Part shown: positions 46,120 through 57,000 of the stretch, one piece after another
Numbering within the stretch: position 1 is the first letter of the stretch
Layout: each line of letters opens with the position of its first letter
Assembly (NCBI GenBank): GCA_902729315.2
Contig: LR746273.1
Location: forward strand, 3,945,001-4,009,000
Direction of reading: 5' to 3'
Length of the DNA stretch: 64,000 nt
Source of the DNA: Spirodela intermedia
Taxonomy: Eukaryota; Streptophyta; Magnoliopsida; Alismatales; Araceae
Made by a program: the position numbers and the translations under genes
The notes under the pieces: generated by a model
Databases searched by the model: none
What the model was told of the DNA's origin: nothing
What the model saw: the letters and a program-made list of their open reading frames with translations, nothing else

Positions 46120-46560
46120 TCCCTGATGCCACTTAACGCAGCAAAAGTTCAGAAGGGAATAATGACTTGTACAAAAATCTTGAATCATCTTGAATCGTCA
46201 AAAATCATGCTCCAGTGTTTGTCAAGAAGAAGGTCCCTGAGTTTACCAAGGGTTGATTCTAATTCCACATAATCAAGAAGAAGGTTTTCTGGGTTCAAAG
46301 GGGTGCTGGCGTCGACGAGCAGAAGGAGAGAACTTCTACGAATTTGTGTTAAAAAAAAGGTAACATGTCTCTGGGGCTACAGGGTGTGCCTTTAGATACG
46401 CTAAACAGTTTTCATTCTGGCCCAAAAGAACTCCCTCCTCTTGCCACAAGGCTTTTTATTCTGCGCACTCAAAAAACATGTTCTCTTGAACTAGAACTTA
46501 TCATTCCGCATTTCGACGCAGCCTAAAGCCCACCCCAAGTACCAGTGGCCCAATTATTAA
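46120..46560 (-). mobile_element. Group C LTR with primer-binding-site-like sequence
   Basis: On the - strand the LTR ends ..GCTGCGTTAAG and is followed by TGGCATCAGGG, close to the initiator-tRNA-Met primer site TGGTATCAGAG. Shared blocks with 27144-27610 include CGCAGCAAAAGTTCAGAA and GGGGTGCTGGCG. Confidence 0.5.
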
Positions 46561-47109
46561 ATTTGTACCATATCTCTATTTGTTCTCTTTTAATTTTCGT
46601 CCCAAAGTTAAATCTTTGTTTAAAATTCATTTTTTTTTTCTGAAATTAAAGTTTTATATGAAATTCAGTTTTTTTAAATTAAAATTTAAAAAATCATTTT
46701 AACTTCAAATTCATTTATTTTTTATTCTGTTTAAAAATTTAAGTTTCATTTATAATTTCAGTTTATATTAAAATTTCATTGAAAATTCAAATGTTAGCAC
46801 CAAATTCAATGTATCCCTAAAGGTATTCTATGTTTTGTGTCAAATAAAATTTTGTGAGTTTCGAATTAGGGAACTCTGTTTTTAATTTTTTGAGCTTAAG
46901 TCATCCCGTTGTATATTCAATAGACTCATCTTCTGTAATTTGCAGATTTAAGATGAAACGACAATGATTAAGTATTCAAGATGTGACCTAAAGCCCCACA
47001 GCATCAGAGTTATTTACAGTTCACCCAGGCCATCCTTTTCTCAAGTTTTGTGTTGCTTAGTTTTATTAAGCCTGGTTATTATTCTGGATTTAGATTCTTA
47101 AGATGTCAC

Positions 47110-47760
47110 GAGGTAAAGAGAATTTGAAAGTTTGTCCTATTTCAATATAAAAAGTTTGTTGATTTGAAGAATTTGAAGAATGAAATAGTACTGACTACAC
47201 TAAAATGTTACAAAAAACTTATGAAGTGGATGACATTATAATGGCTCTAGTGATTTTTCAATAAAGATTGATTTGTTCAATTTGAATGGGAATTGGAAAT
47301 ATGATAAATTTCTACAATCGGAATCTTATATGATATCTATATTTTTAAGTGAATTTTGATAAAATATTGTAGAAAAAGTGGGATTACAATTTTTTTAATA
47401 GGCTTGAAAATATTATGGTTATATATATCAGAATGCTGAAACATTTTTAAAGAAAATTATACCAAGAGTTGGAGTGATCTGAAGTTTTCAAAAGTGATGT
47501 TGTTGAGATAAATACTTGTCATGTTTCTTTGAGTAAACTATGGCAATATAGTTTAGATGCCACGTACTTGGTCAAATATAACTATTTTATTTATAAAAAT
47601 ACAGCATATTTTTAATGTCTAATAAAAGAAAATAAATTTTCTTATGTAGTGAAACAAAAGAAGAAGCAGATTATCATGATTAGATAAAAAGAAACTCTTT
47701 AGCACTTTGAAAGTGACCTAATAAAATATTACTTTAGAAGTAACTCTCAGATTGAACATA
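47110..47760 (+). pseudogene. Gypsy gag/protease remnant
   Basis: Plus-strand scraps KIDLFNLNGNWKYDKFLQ (gag) and DVVEINTCHVSLSKLWQYSL followed by DATYLVKYN (after the protease) keep the order of the copy at 28140-29614, with much of gag deleted. Confidence 0.55.
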
Positions 47761-48644
47761 GAAAGATTATTTAATCCTTCATAAAAAAATTATTTAGTTT
47801 ATGTAAAGAGTGATTTTAATATTTTATTTCTATTTAATAGAAAATTTATGTTTTACCAACAATAATCGATTATTGCCTTTATTGAACCAATAACAATACA
47901 TCTGATAAATTAAATTTTCTGGCATTGTGGTGCTTCACTTGCCGCCGGATTAGGTCACTTGGTGTACTAAGCGTCACAAAATTAATCTGCCTTGAACTAG
48001 TATCGATGAAGAACTTAAGTTGCTAGTATCTTGGCTCTTCACTCATCGTTGGATCCATTCTAGTCATGTGCATGTCGAGTGACATAAAATTCATGAACTG
48101 TCAATAGAATACTTACTAACTCTGATGTTGTGACGGTTGAAGACACATGCTGAATCCTTGAATAACGTGCTATAATGGTTGTCATTTCGCTTTGAATCTA
48201 CAGGGTGAAGAGGACAGGTCCCTTGAGTCCACAACGGGGTGATTCAAAAAACAACAAAATAAGAAAAGAGTTCCCTAAGTCCACAAGGGTGCTGGAGTCC
48301 ACCAGCAGAAATTGTATTAATAAAAGGAAACATGCCTCTGACGCTATAGGAAACATGCCACTACCACCAAAAAAAATAGGCTAGTTGGTTTGATTTGGGT
48401 GAAAAAATTAAATTTCAAATGAAATCTAAATTTGAAATCAAATGTTGGCTGAAATTTGAGCCCAAACGAAAATTTTTATTCCAGACAAAATTTGAGTTCA
48501 AAGGAAAATTTAAATTTTGCATTTGAAGTTAAAATTCAAATTTAAATTTCAGATGAAATTCGAAAAAGATTAGAAATAGATATATGGGCTTATTTTCGTA
48601 ATTAGGTTAGTTAAGTAAATTGGTCTTCCAACTACAACAGTATT
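47761..48644 (-). mobile_element. Mixed repeat DNA including a group C-type LTR piece
   Basis: At about 48190-48345 the blocks GAGTCCACAACGGGGTGATTC and TCCACAAGGGTGCTGGAGTC, then ACATGCCTCTGACGC, match the other group C copies on the - strand. The part at 47930-48110 is unassigned. Confidence 0.45.
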
Positions 48645-49150
48645 TGATGTAGTCCAAGACACAAGTTAAAGTGTCAACTTCGAGTTTAGAGCCACTTATC
48701 CATAATTTTGGTCATAAAGTTAAAATTGTAGGAAAAACGAGCCCACATATGTCACCAGTGGGCTGGAGGTCTGAATTTGGGCCCACTTTATGTCCTTTAA
48801 CTTTTAGAAGGTACTTTATGTCTCATTCCTTCTAGAAGAGAGTTTAATGGGGTTCAATCTGTATCTAAGATCTGCTCATGGTCTCTCACTATCAGAATAT
48901 GCTTTAGGTCATGTTAGAGTATTTTAAGAAGATTTGTCTAAGATCTCAGTTGGTCAAAGTCAGTCAGGATCTGTCCCTAAGATCTATTAGGATCCTCCTT
49001 CTCTTGGATTCAGGCACCCCCTTGTGCATTCAAGGGTTGAAGACTTTGATTCATAAACTTCAAGCCTATTTGTTGTTGATTTTGTGGACTCAAGCCTATA
49101 TCTTGTTTATTTTCCATGTTACTATTGTAGTAGTGATACTCAAAACAATT
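48645..49150 (+). mobile_element. Group A LTR, + orientation
   Basis: It starts TGATGTAGTCCAAGACACAA and continues collinear with the array LTR (AAGCCCACATATGTCACCAG-like block, TCTAGAAGAGAG, ATCTAAGATCTGCTCA), but has deletions around the TATA region. It is clearly more diverged than the array copies are from each other. Confidence 0.7.
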
Positions 49151-49480
49151 CACATGAACTTGTAATTTAGTGGATTAAGAAGAATAACGAAACCATAGTT
49201 ACAGATATCTATTTCCTTATATTTTCAATGAGAAAAGTTTCTTTTGGTGAAATATACTATGATGTCTTTCATCTATCTTTATGTAGACCCAAGCAATTTA
49301 ATCTAAATGCAATTCACTTTATGTTTTGTCCAAAAATGGTGAGAAGTTTGATTTATGCCAAATAAAAGAACATAAATTTTACAGCACAGGTAAAAAAAAG
49401 AAGAAGCACGTTATAATGACTAGCAAAAAGAAAGTTTTCATACTTTGAAGAAAAATTCAAAAGTATTTATTCTGGTTAAA
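49151..49480 (+). pseudogene. Protease-linker remnant
   Basis: It reads FSMRKVSFGEIYYDVFHLSL and CRPKQFNLNA, the same segment as 29280-29370. Confidence 0.5.
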
Positions 49481-49619
49481 ACAACGATTGCAACTGTCAT
49501 TGACTTACCAGAGACAAGGAGATGGCAGTATGGATATCTATGAGTCAGTGACATACTAGAGACAATGGGAATATCATCTACATTCAATGTTATGAAACGG
49601 ACTCCTAGACGAGTCCTTT

Positions 49620-50404
49620 TCAAGAAGCAGTGCCTGATGCAGCCAAAACCCTGAAGCCCGCTACTAAAGTCCAGTATTGATGTACCTCGATTCTCTATAA
49701 GTTCCCTCCTGCTGGTAGAGTCCAGCACCCCTGTTGACTCATGGAACCTTGTGGTTGATTCTGTGGATTCAGAATCACCCACTGAAGCACATTTTTCGAG
49801 GATTCCAGACGAGTCTTTGACCCCCACAACAATTGAGTTGATCACAACTCGTGTCATTTCTTTCTCAACTGTCATAGCGTCAGAAACGTGACTCTGAATC
49901 TACTGATTCGAAGTCTTCAACCGTTGAGTCCACAAGGGGGTGCCTGAGTCCATAAGCAGAGGAAATGGATATCATAGTACAGAAAACTGATTCAACTAAA
50001 AACTGAGGACCTCAGGTTACATTTAGAGCTTTTATATAGGCCAAAAAAATAAGCTGAGCGCTCCCGAAAAGGAAAATTATAACAGATGTTAGAGACAGAG
50101 TCTGACTGACTGTGAAGTGACTTAAAAGAGACTTTGACAGACTGAGATCTTTTACAGATCTTTTAAAAATACTTTGACTGACCGTGAAATGATCTGAAAC
50201 AGACTCTGACAGTAGAAGGTCCTTAGTAGACCTAAAAAACAGACTTGATATCCTTGATAGATAATACGTAGACCTTTTTAGACAGAAAGTACCTTGTAGA
50301 ACTGAAAAGACATAATGTAGATATATGTGGGTTCCCTTTTTTAGCACCTTTCACTTTATGGCCTAGATTTGAAGTTGAGACTTCACGTGTCTTAGACTAC
50401 ATCA
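49620..50404 (-). mobile_element. Group A LTR, - orientation, and flanking element DNA
   Basis: Its - strand start is TGATGTAGTCTAAGACACGT at 50404. TTTTATATAGGCC near 50030 is the reversed TATA region, and GAGTCCACAAGGGGGTG near 49925 the R/U5 block. The open frame at 49438-49875 is a shadow of this repeat DNA. Confidence 0.6.
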
Positions 50405-50640
50405 GGAAAGAGAGAGATCTCACGAAATATAGAGAAAGAGAATGGAGACAAAGCTCACATCAGACAGAGAGAGGGATCTCAGGAGATATGAAGAAAGAAA
50501 AAAAGGTCCTGCAAGATATGTAGAGAAATATGGTTAAACTGTTTTCATGGTCACCATGATTCTCAGAAGAATGTGTACTTCTCTAGTGCTCGGTTGTCTT
50601 TTTACCGCAGACGTTCTAATTTAACAATATATTCATTTGA
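50405..50640. repeat. GA-rich repeat, inverted relative of 26280-26650
   Basis: Purine-rich AGAGAGAGATCTCACG blocks are followed by TCATGGTCACCATGATTCTC and GAATGTGTAC, the reverse of the sequence left of the CT tract at 26340-26400. Confidence 0.55.
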
Positions 50641-51149
50641 ATATTCTGCAAGTTAACCTAAGAATATGCCTTTAAAAGGGAGATTTTGGATCACCATTAT
50701 CTTGGCCTTGTCCACCTTTAATCAGTTGTTGATGACTGCACTAAGAAATGGGATTTCTCCTAACTCAGCACTAGGTTCTTGTTGATACACAGTTGCTAGA
50801 CACCACTCAAATGGCTGACTTAAAATCATATCTGATAATATTTCTAATCGTACATAACACACATATATTGATGAGAAAGTGGATGGTGTATTACATAAAC
50901 TGAAGGTATTGTATTAATGAAAAAATCGATGGTACATTTAATAGTAGTCCTTTCCTTATCATTAGGATGTATAGGTACCTAATTCTGACCAGAACATTCA
51001 TCTAGGAAATAGAATAAATATGTACCAGAAGGTTTACCCAAAAACTTTATGAATAAAAGGTAAAAAAAAGATTTTTTTTGTTAGAAGATATGACTAGTTG
51101 ATCACGTTTCAGCTTTAGCTGTATATTCTGAAAGTAAAATCACAACGTA

Positions 51150-51470
51150 CAATCTGAAAGGTCTCTTGGTTGAAAACTCCTTGCCCTGAAATCCACAGAA
51201 TAAAGAGATTTCGCTCCTTGAGTGCACAAGGGATTGATCCTCCGTTCACAAGATCGAAAGTGGCATCCTGAGTCCACAGGGTACTGAAATCTACCAGTAG
51301 AGGTGGAGAGCCTCAAAAATTGATTCATAAAAATGTGCTTCATTTGCGCTACAAGGGGGGACCTACTTCATTTACGCTACAAGGGGGAAATCTGTTGTGA
51401 TCGTAGAAAAAATGTAGAAGAAAACAGATGAACCTTCGAAGGATGATAACAGAATCCTTGATAACTCATT
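51150..51470 (-). mobile_element. Group B LTR, - orientation
   Basis: The reverse complement matches 52600-52890 and 44600-44850 (TTGATTCATAAA, CCACAGGGTACTGA, GAGTGCACAAGGGATTGATC, CTTGGTTGAAAACTC). Confidence 0.55.
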
Positions 51471-51589
51471 TTGGGCCTAAAAATAGGCCACCACCTGTAG
51501 CACCAAGTTATCTTTGAATTTAAAATTAAAATTTGGATATCTGACGAAACTAAAAATACTGGGCTTCAGGCTTCTTTGGTAGTGGAATA

Positions 51590-52232
51590 AGCTATATATT
51601 AAGTTGGAGAAATTTGACTTCATCACTGCTACTTTGTTATTGTTGGGATATGAGTAACTGTGGAAGGCATCAAGGATTGGACAACAGCAACTACAAATCA
51701 TTCGTTTCCAAGTTTACATCGGTTTGCATCATTTTTATATAAAATTCTTTGAAAATTTTAACTCAATGATATCTCCAGTTACTGCATGTATGAAAAAGGT
51801 CATTTCAAGTGGACTGATGAAGCTAGTAAAAGAGAAATTATGCCATGGGCTGTGCTCTCCAAACATGGGAACTCTTTTTGATTCAGGGAGAGTTTATTTT
51901 ACATACTGATCATCAGGCTCTTAAGTCAATCAATAGAATGCAGGCCTGATGTATCTATTTAATTTAACATTTTGCTTTTTCGTTGAACACAAGTTAGGGA
52001 AATATATTTAGTAAATTGACCTACAGATGCAAAGATTGCCCTGAAACACAGTAGGATAATACTTTGGCTGAAGCAGAGTTTGCATATTGCTCGTGTTCTG
52101 GGCAATTGATGCAGCCCAAACCCTGAACCCCACTACTGAGGATGCATAAAGACCCAGTATTGATGTACCTTGAAGCCCATTACCATTCAACTTTAGGCCG
52201 ACTTTACTTGAAACACCTTCAAGGCCGTTTTT
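51590..52232 (+). pseudogene. RT, RNase H and integrase scraps
   Basis: Plus-strand frames give LYIKLEKFDFITATLLLLGY (RT thumb) at about 51590, [11 protein letters not shown] (RNase H) near 51905 and LAEAEFAYC (integrase) near 52065. Large parts between are missing. Confidence 0.55.
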
Positions 52233-52900
52233 GTTTAATGTAGCCCAGAACCTGTTGTCAAATGAGGAATGGAAGGTTTTGACCCAGGTGGGGGAACTAG
52301 TAAGATCTCAATTGAAAAGGCTAAAAAAATTAATAGAATGAAGTGTCATGATTTTATAGATCAAGTCAACAGAATCAGAAACTCAAGAGAGGTGACAACT
52401 ATGTTTTGCCGAAATTCAACCCCAAATGGTCTACTCAGAGATTTGGTCACTTGTTTAGTCAGCCTAAATCTCACACTTTGTACATTTTATTCATGTAAAA
52501 TATTCCTCTATTATTTTTAGGGCGTTCCTACTTCATAAGGGCCTTCTAGCAGAATCCTCCTTTTTCATCGGACGGTTTAAACTGTTTTTTTCTCCCTATT
52601 TCGAGGATCATAACAGATTTTCTCCTTTATAAGGCATCTATAAGAAACTTTTGGCTTATAAATAGGTCCCCCACTGTAGTCCCAAGGAGGCACGTTTCTT
52701 TATCCATCAATTTTCGAGTTCTTTTCCTTTTTGCAGGCTCTCCCTTTCTACTGGTGATCCAGTATCCCTGTGGACTCAGCGAGCAATTTTCGATCTTATG
52801 GACTCATGATAAACCCCTTGTGAACTCAAGACGCAAAATCTTTTCGCTCTGTGGATTCCGGGTGAAGAGTTTTCAACCAAGACACGTTAGTTTCAGATCA
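52233..52900 (+). mobile_element. Group B LTR, + orientation
   Basis: It begins near AATGTAGCCCAGAACCTG, contains GCTTATAAATAGGTCCCCC (TATA-like, about 52660), and then the CCAAGGAGGCACG and TGTGGATTCCGGG blocks. It is the best preserved group B copy in the window. Confidence 0.6.
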
Positions 52901-53479
52901 AAACTTGTGATATTGTTTTCGGAATATATAGCCAAAGCTGAAACATGATCAAGTTATCAACTCTTAAACGTTCTGCTGAATCACTGTTGCAGCTGGAAGC
53001 CCAGCTAACTTAACCAGGCCAATTATGAAATTAGGGCCATATATCTATTTTATTCTTTCTCAAAGTTTATCTGAAATTAAAATTCGAAATTCAAATTTTC
53101 GTTGAACCTCAAATTTAGTCCGAAATTTAAATTTTCATTTGAAATTGTAATTGTTTTTAAAAAGTCAAATTTCATTTGAAATTCAAAATGCGGCCAAAAA
53201 TTGACTTTAAATTTAGATTTCATTTGAAATTAAAATCTTGGCGCCCATAGTAACACTTTCTAGCCTATTTAAAGGCGTATTATCTTTTTTCAATACAATT
53301 TCGTGAGTTTTCTTCTCTTGAAGTTGTCTTCTTCTGCTGTTGACTGAGGCACCTTTGCGTCAGCAATCTCCATTTCCAGTAGTATATAGTTCTCAAAGAG
53401 TTAAATCGTTTAAACGTAGTTTGTGGTGAGCTTCTAAGTTTAGTTTTAATATCTAAATCTTGCTTTCAATTCATTGTTT
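52901..53479. other. AT-rich repeat DNA
   Basis: Alternating AAATTT/GAAATT-rich sequence, similar in style to 46560-46800 and 48400-48600, then an LTR-like piece at about 53260-53400. No coding sequence is seen. Confidence 0.4.
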
Positions 53480-55220
53480 TTTTCAAGTTTAAATTTTATG
53501 TCAACATCTAATTCGGGTACACGATCATGATGCTTGATCTGTTTTTGTTCTGTTCTTTTAATTCGGGTACAGGATCATATGATGCTTGATCTGTTTTTGT
53601 TCTTTTTTGAGACTGCTACTATTTTCGTCCTTCCAGTCTTCTTCTAATTTTTACACTTGTTGTTCATTTTGACCTTAAACCTATACTAAATATCATAAAT
53701 TTAATTGAGATCCGAAAATAAAATTTCTAGTCAAATTAAAATTATGTCATTATATGTTAATTCTTTTCTCGTAATTCAAAGCTTATTTGATTTCTATTTT
53801 TCGTTTAAACAGCTAATCGGGGTGCAAGATCATTATACTTAAGCCAATCTAACTCTGTACTTGTAATCTTACCATCTTTCTATTTTCAGAAGCCAAGTAT
53901 TTTCGGCCTTCGAGTCTTCTTCGAATTTTTATCCTTGCTGTTCGTTTCATTTTCTATATTTATTTGAAATTGAAATGGTAACTGATATTCGAAGATAAAA
54001 TTTCTAGATAAATTTAAAATAACATAATGTTTAAATTTATCCCCAAATTCAATTTTGATGTCGTGTTTTAATTTCATTGAAAAACTAATATTTTCTTTTG
54101 AGACCCCTACTATTTTTCTCCATTTAGTCTTCTTCAAATTTTGATAGTTATTTTTCTTTAATTTTCCAATTTAATTTCAGATTTGTAAATAAATTTTCTA
54201 CTTAAATTCAAATTTAAATCATAATATTTTATATCTTAATAGTCGAATGAAAATTTAATTCACCTCTAAATTCTGTCTGAGCATGAAATCCTGGTGCAAG
54301 ATCATGATACTCAGGTTATTCTACTTCTACTTTTCAAATATTTGTATTTTCCTATTTTGAGGCCCCTATTATTATGGCCCTTATAGTTTTCTCCTAATCT
54401 CATATTTTTGGCTTAAATTTCCAATTTTATTAAACATTTCACTTGTAACTGAAATTCAAAATAAAAATTTATTTGAAATTTAAATATTTTATTAAATATT
54501 TTTTTAGTCAAACTTTTTCTTTACATTAAAATTTTAGTTGTGTTTGAAATTTAAATTTTAATTGAGATTTAAAATGGAAATTTCGAGTCCATGTCGTAAT
54601 CAAATTCTAATGTTTAGATTTGTCTCCGAATTCAAATATTATTCCACATTTTAAGTTTTTTGAAACATTTAAGCATGGTGCAAAATCACGATACTTGAGT
54701 CATTTTCTCCAATTCTCTCTTTTTCAAAATTATTTTGAAGTTTGAGTTTTAATTAACATTCGAAAATGAACTTTGTTCTCAAGTTCAAAATAAAATTATA
54801 ATGTTTAAATTTATCTCTCAGCTTAAGTTTTAATTGAGTTTAAATTTTGTCATAACCTTTAACACAGATAATTTTTGTCCTTTATGTCTTCATCAAATTT
54901 ATATACTTGGCTTTTTTTAGTTTTTCAAAATTGAGATTTGGATTAAAAATTGAGATTCACAAATGAAATTTCTAGTCAAATTCGAATCAAATCATAATGT
55001 TTAAAATTATCTCTTAAGTCAAATTTTAATTCACATTTAAATTTCATCCAAAGATCTAATCGAGGCACAAGATAATGATACTTGAGTCATTCTAATTCCT
55101 TTATTTTAATCTTAGTATCTTTCTATTTTGAGAGCCCTTTTATTTTTCTATTTCGAGTCTTCTTGAAATTTGTAAACTTGTTTTGTTCAATTTTCTAATT
55201 TTATAGAAAGTAGCATTACT
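53480..55220. repeat. Old, diverged tandem repeat array
   Basis: Two anchor motifs recur. The first, GGTGCAAGATCATGATACTT, appears in variants near 53516, 53568, 53821, 54293, 54677 and 55062. The second, CTTCGAGTCTTCTTCGAATT, appears in variants near 53631, 53909, 54122, 54381, 54881 and 55153. Between them lie AAATTTCTAGTCAAATT-type blocks. Spacing varies from roughly 210 to 390 bases, consistent with a decayed minisatellite-like array with internal deletions. Confidence 0.6.
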
Positions 55221-55549
55221 AGTTACTTCACATATTAGGATTTCAAGTTTTGAATATCTAAAAGCGTTATATTCTAAATATGGACTTTGCCAATTTTTGG
55301 AATGATTGCATGTAGAATAAATCAATCAATGGATTTCATATATAAAAAAATTATTTTTTTGTAGAAATCAGTTTTGCATTCCACAAATATCACTTCATGA
55401 AAAAATGATTTGAGAATTACATACAAGATGACTTGAATGACATTTGGGACTTGGCAACATCTCACAAATGATACAATAATGATATTATTGACCACAATTA
55501 GAGAAGTGATGTAACAATAATGGAGAAAATAAACAATATACAAGGTTTG
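55221..55549. other. AT-rich DNA without recognised feature
   Basis: Short open frames on the - strand (55140-55325, 55322-55543) show no conserved residues. Confidence 0.35.
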
Positions 55550-56110
55550 AATCTATGAAACTCCAATCTTAGAGAAGAAACCAAGCTCTAAATCCATATA
55601 TTCGGAGACTTTAACCCTTAAATTCACAAGGGAGTGTTTGAATCTACAAGCAAAGAAAGAGGTTTTTCATAATGAGAAAAAATGATTTAACTTGAAAAAT
55701 ATATTCCTCATACTATAATGGGGGCCTTTTAAGCCCAAAAAAAGGTGGGATGCTCTCAAAAGAAGGATCCTTAATAGATCTTAAGAATAGAGTCTAACTG
55801 ACTATAAAATGACCCAAAATAGATTGACAAATTAAGATCTTAAACATATTCTTTAGATATACTCTGATTGACTCTAAACTAACTTGAAACAAACTCTAAT
55901 AAGTAAAGATGTTAAATAGATCTTTGGTATAAACTTTAAATAATATTTAATGCCCCTCCCCTTTAAGAAGGAAAGATTACTTTTTGGACCTCTATACTGC
56001 ATGTGACATATGTGGCCTCTTTTCAGCAATCTTCACTTTATGACCCAAATTTAAGATACTTTAGCCTAAATTCGAAATTAAGATTTCAACTTATGTCTTG
56101 GGCTACATCA
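55550..56110 (-). mobile_element. Group A LTR, - orientation
   Basis: It ends at 56110 with GTCTTGGGCTACATCA, the reversed LTR start. It contains the reversed blocks AATTCACAAGGGAGTGTTTG, GGGGGCCTTTTAAGCCC and AGAAGGATCCTTAATAGATC. No TATA box survives. Confidence 0.65.
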
Positions 56111-56430
56111 AGTTCAAAATTCTGTCCAAAAATATTAAATTTGTCAGATTAATAAAGTATATTATCAAAACATGTCTCTATACTCCATTACTAATTTCAT
56201 ATATGCCATGTGGTGGACATTTTGAATAGATTTTATTTTGAGATTGCCATATACTCAAAGATGATCAAACTCTATTTTTGTAGTTGTAGATTGATTTGCA
56301 AAGATGTTACATTTCATTGCATCCAAGAAAACAAATGATGCTACACAAAATAACAATTTTATTTTTCGAAGAGAGTTCATTTGTATGGAGTCCTAAGTAC
56401 ATCACCTCATAAATAATTAAAAGCTTCAAT
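56111..56430 (+). pseudogene. Integrase remnant
   Basis: It reads FILRLPYTQR, SNSIFVVVD, FAKMLHFIASKKTNDATQNN, the integrase core near the first catalytic Asp, with stops. Confidence 0.6.
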
Positions 56431-57000
56431 TAATTTTTAATTGATTTCTAAACATAATACAATTTTAAATTTCTGACTTTCAATGTGTCAGAAAAATTAT
56501 TTTCTTGAGAAAGTTAAATGGTAGAGTTGTGAAATCATTTTTTCTACCATTTAGTAATCTTATTATGATCAAGTTGAAAAAACCATTTTCTTAGTATATT
56601 CAAGCCATGAAAAGTTTGTTTTCTCAATGACATGATTTAGGCATTTCTACAAAAAGAATTGAAACAGGTGCTCTCATGGCATACAGAAAGTTAACAGGTT
56701 TTTCTTGGCAAAAAGAAAGAAAAACCTTTTTTTTTTTGAGAAAGTGGCATCCTAGTGTGTAAACTCACATATGACTAAACCCAAAATTACTTTTTGGGTT
56801 AAATATAGTTCTGAAATCAAATTCTCAGATTGGTAATCTTGTCAAGATCTAGCGGAAAAAAATAATTTTCTCAATATCTTCATGTTACAACAGGCTTGTT
56901 TTTGCAGTGATAATCATCACCTGGTTCTACTCCCCTGGAGTCCCACCAGGAGAAGGAAAAAGAAGGTAGCGGGTCTTCTCTATTCTTGCGATATCTCTCA
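56431..57000. other. AT-rich DNA and 3' flank of the SerRS gene
   Basis: Nothing coding is seen. The right part (about 56880-57000) should be the 3' UTR of the - strand synthetase. Confidence 0.4.
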
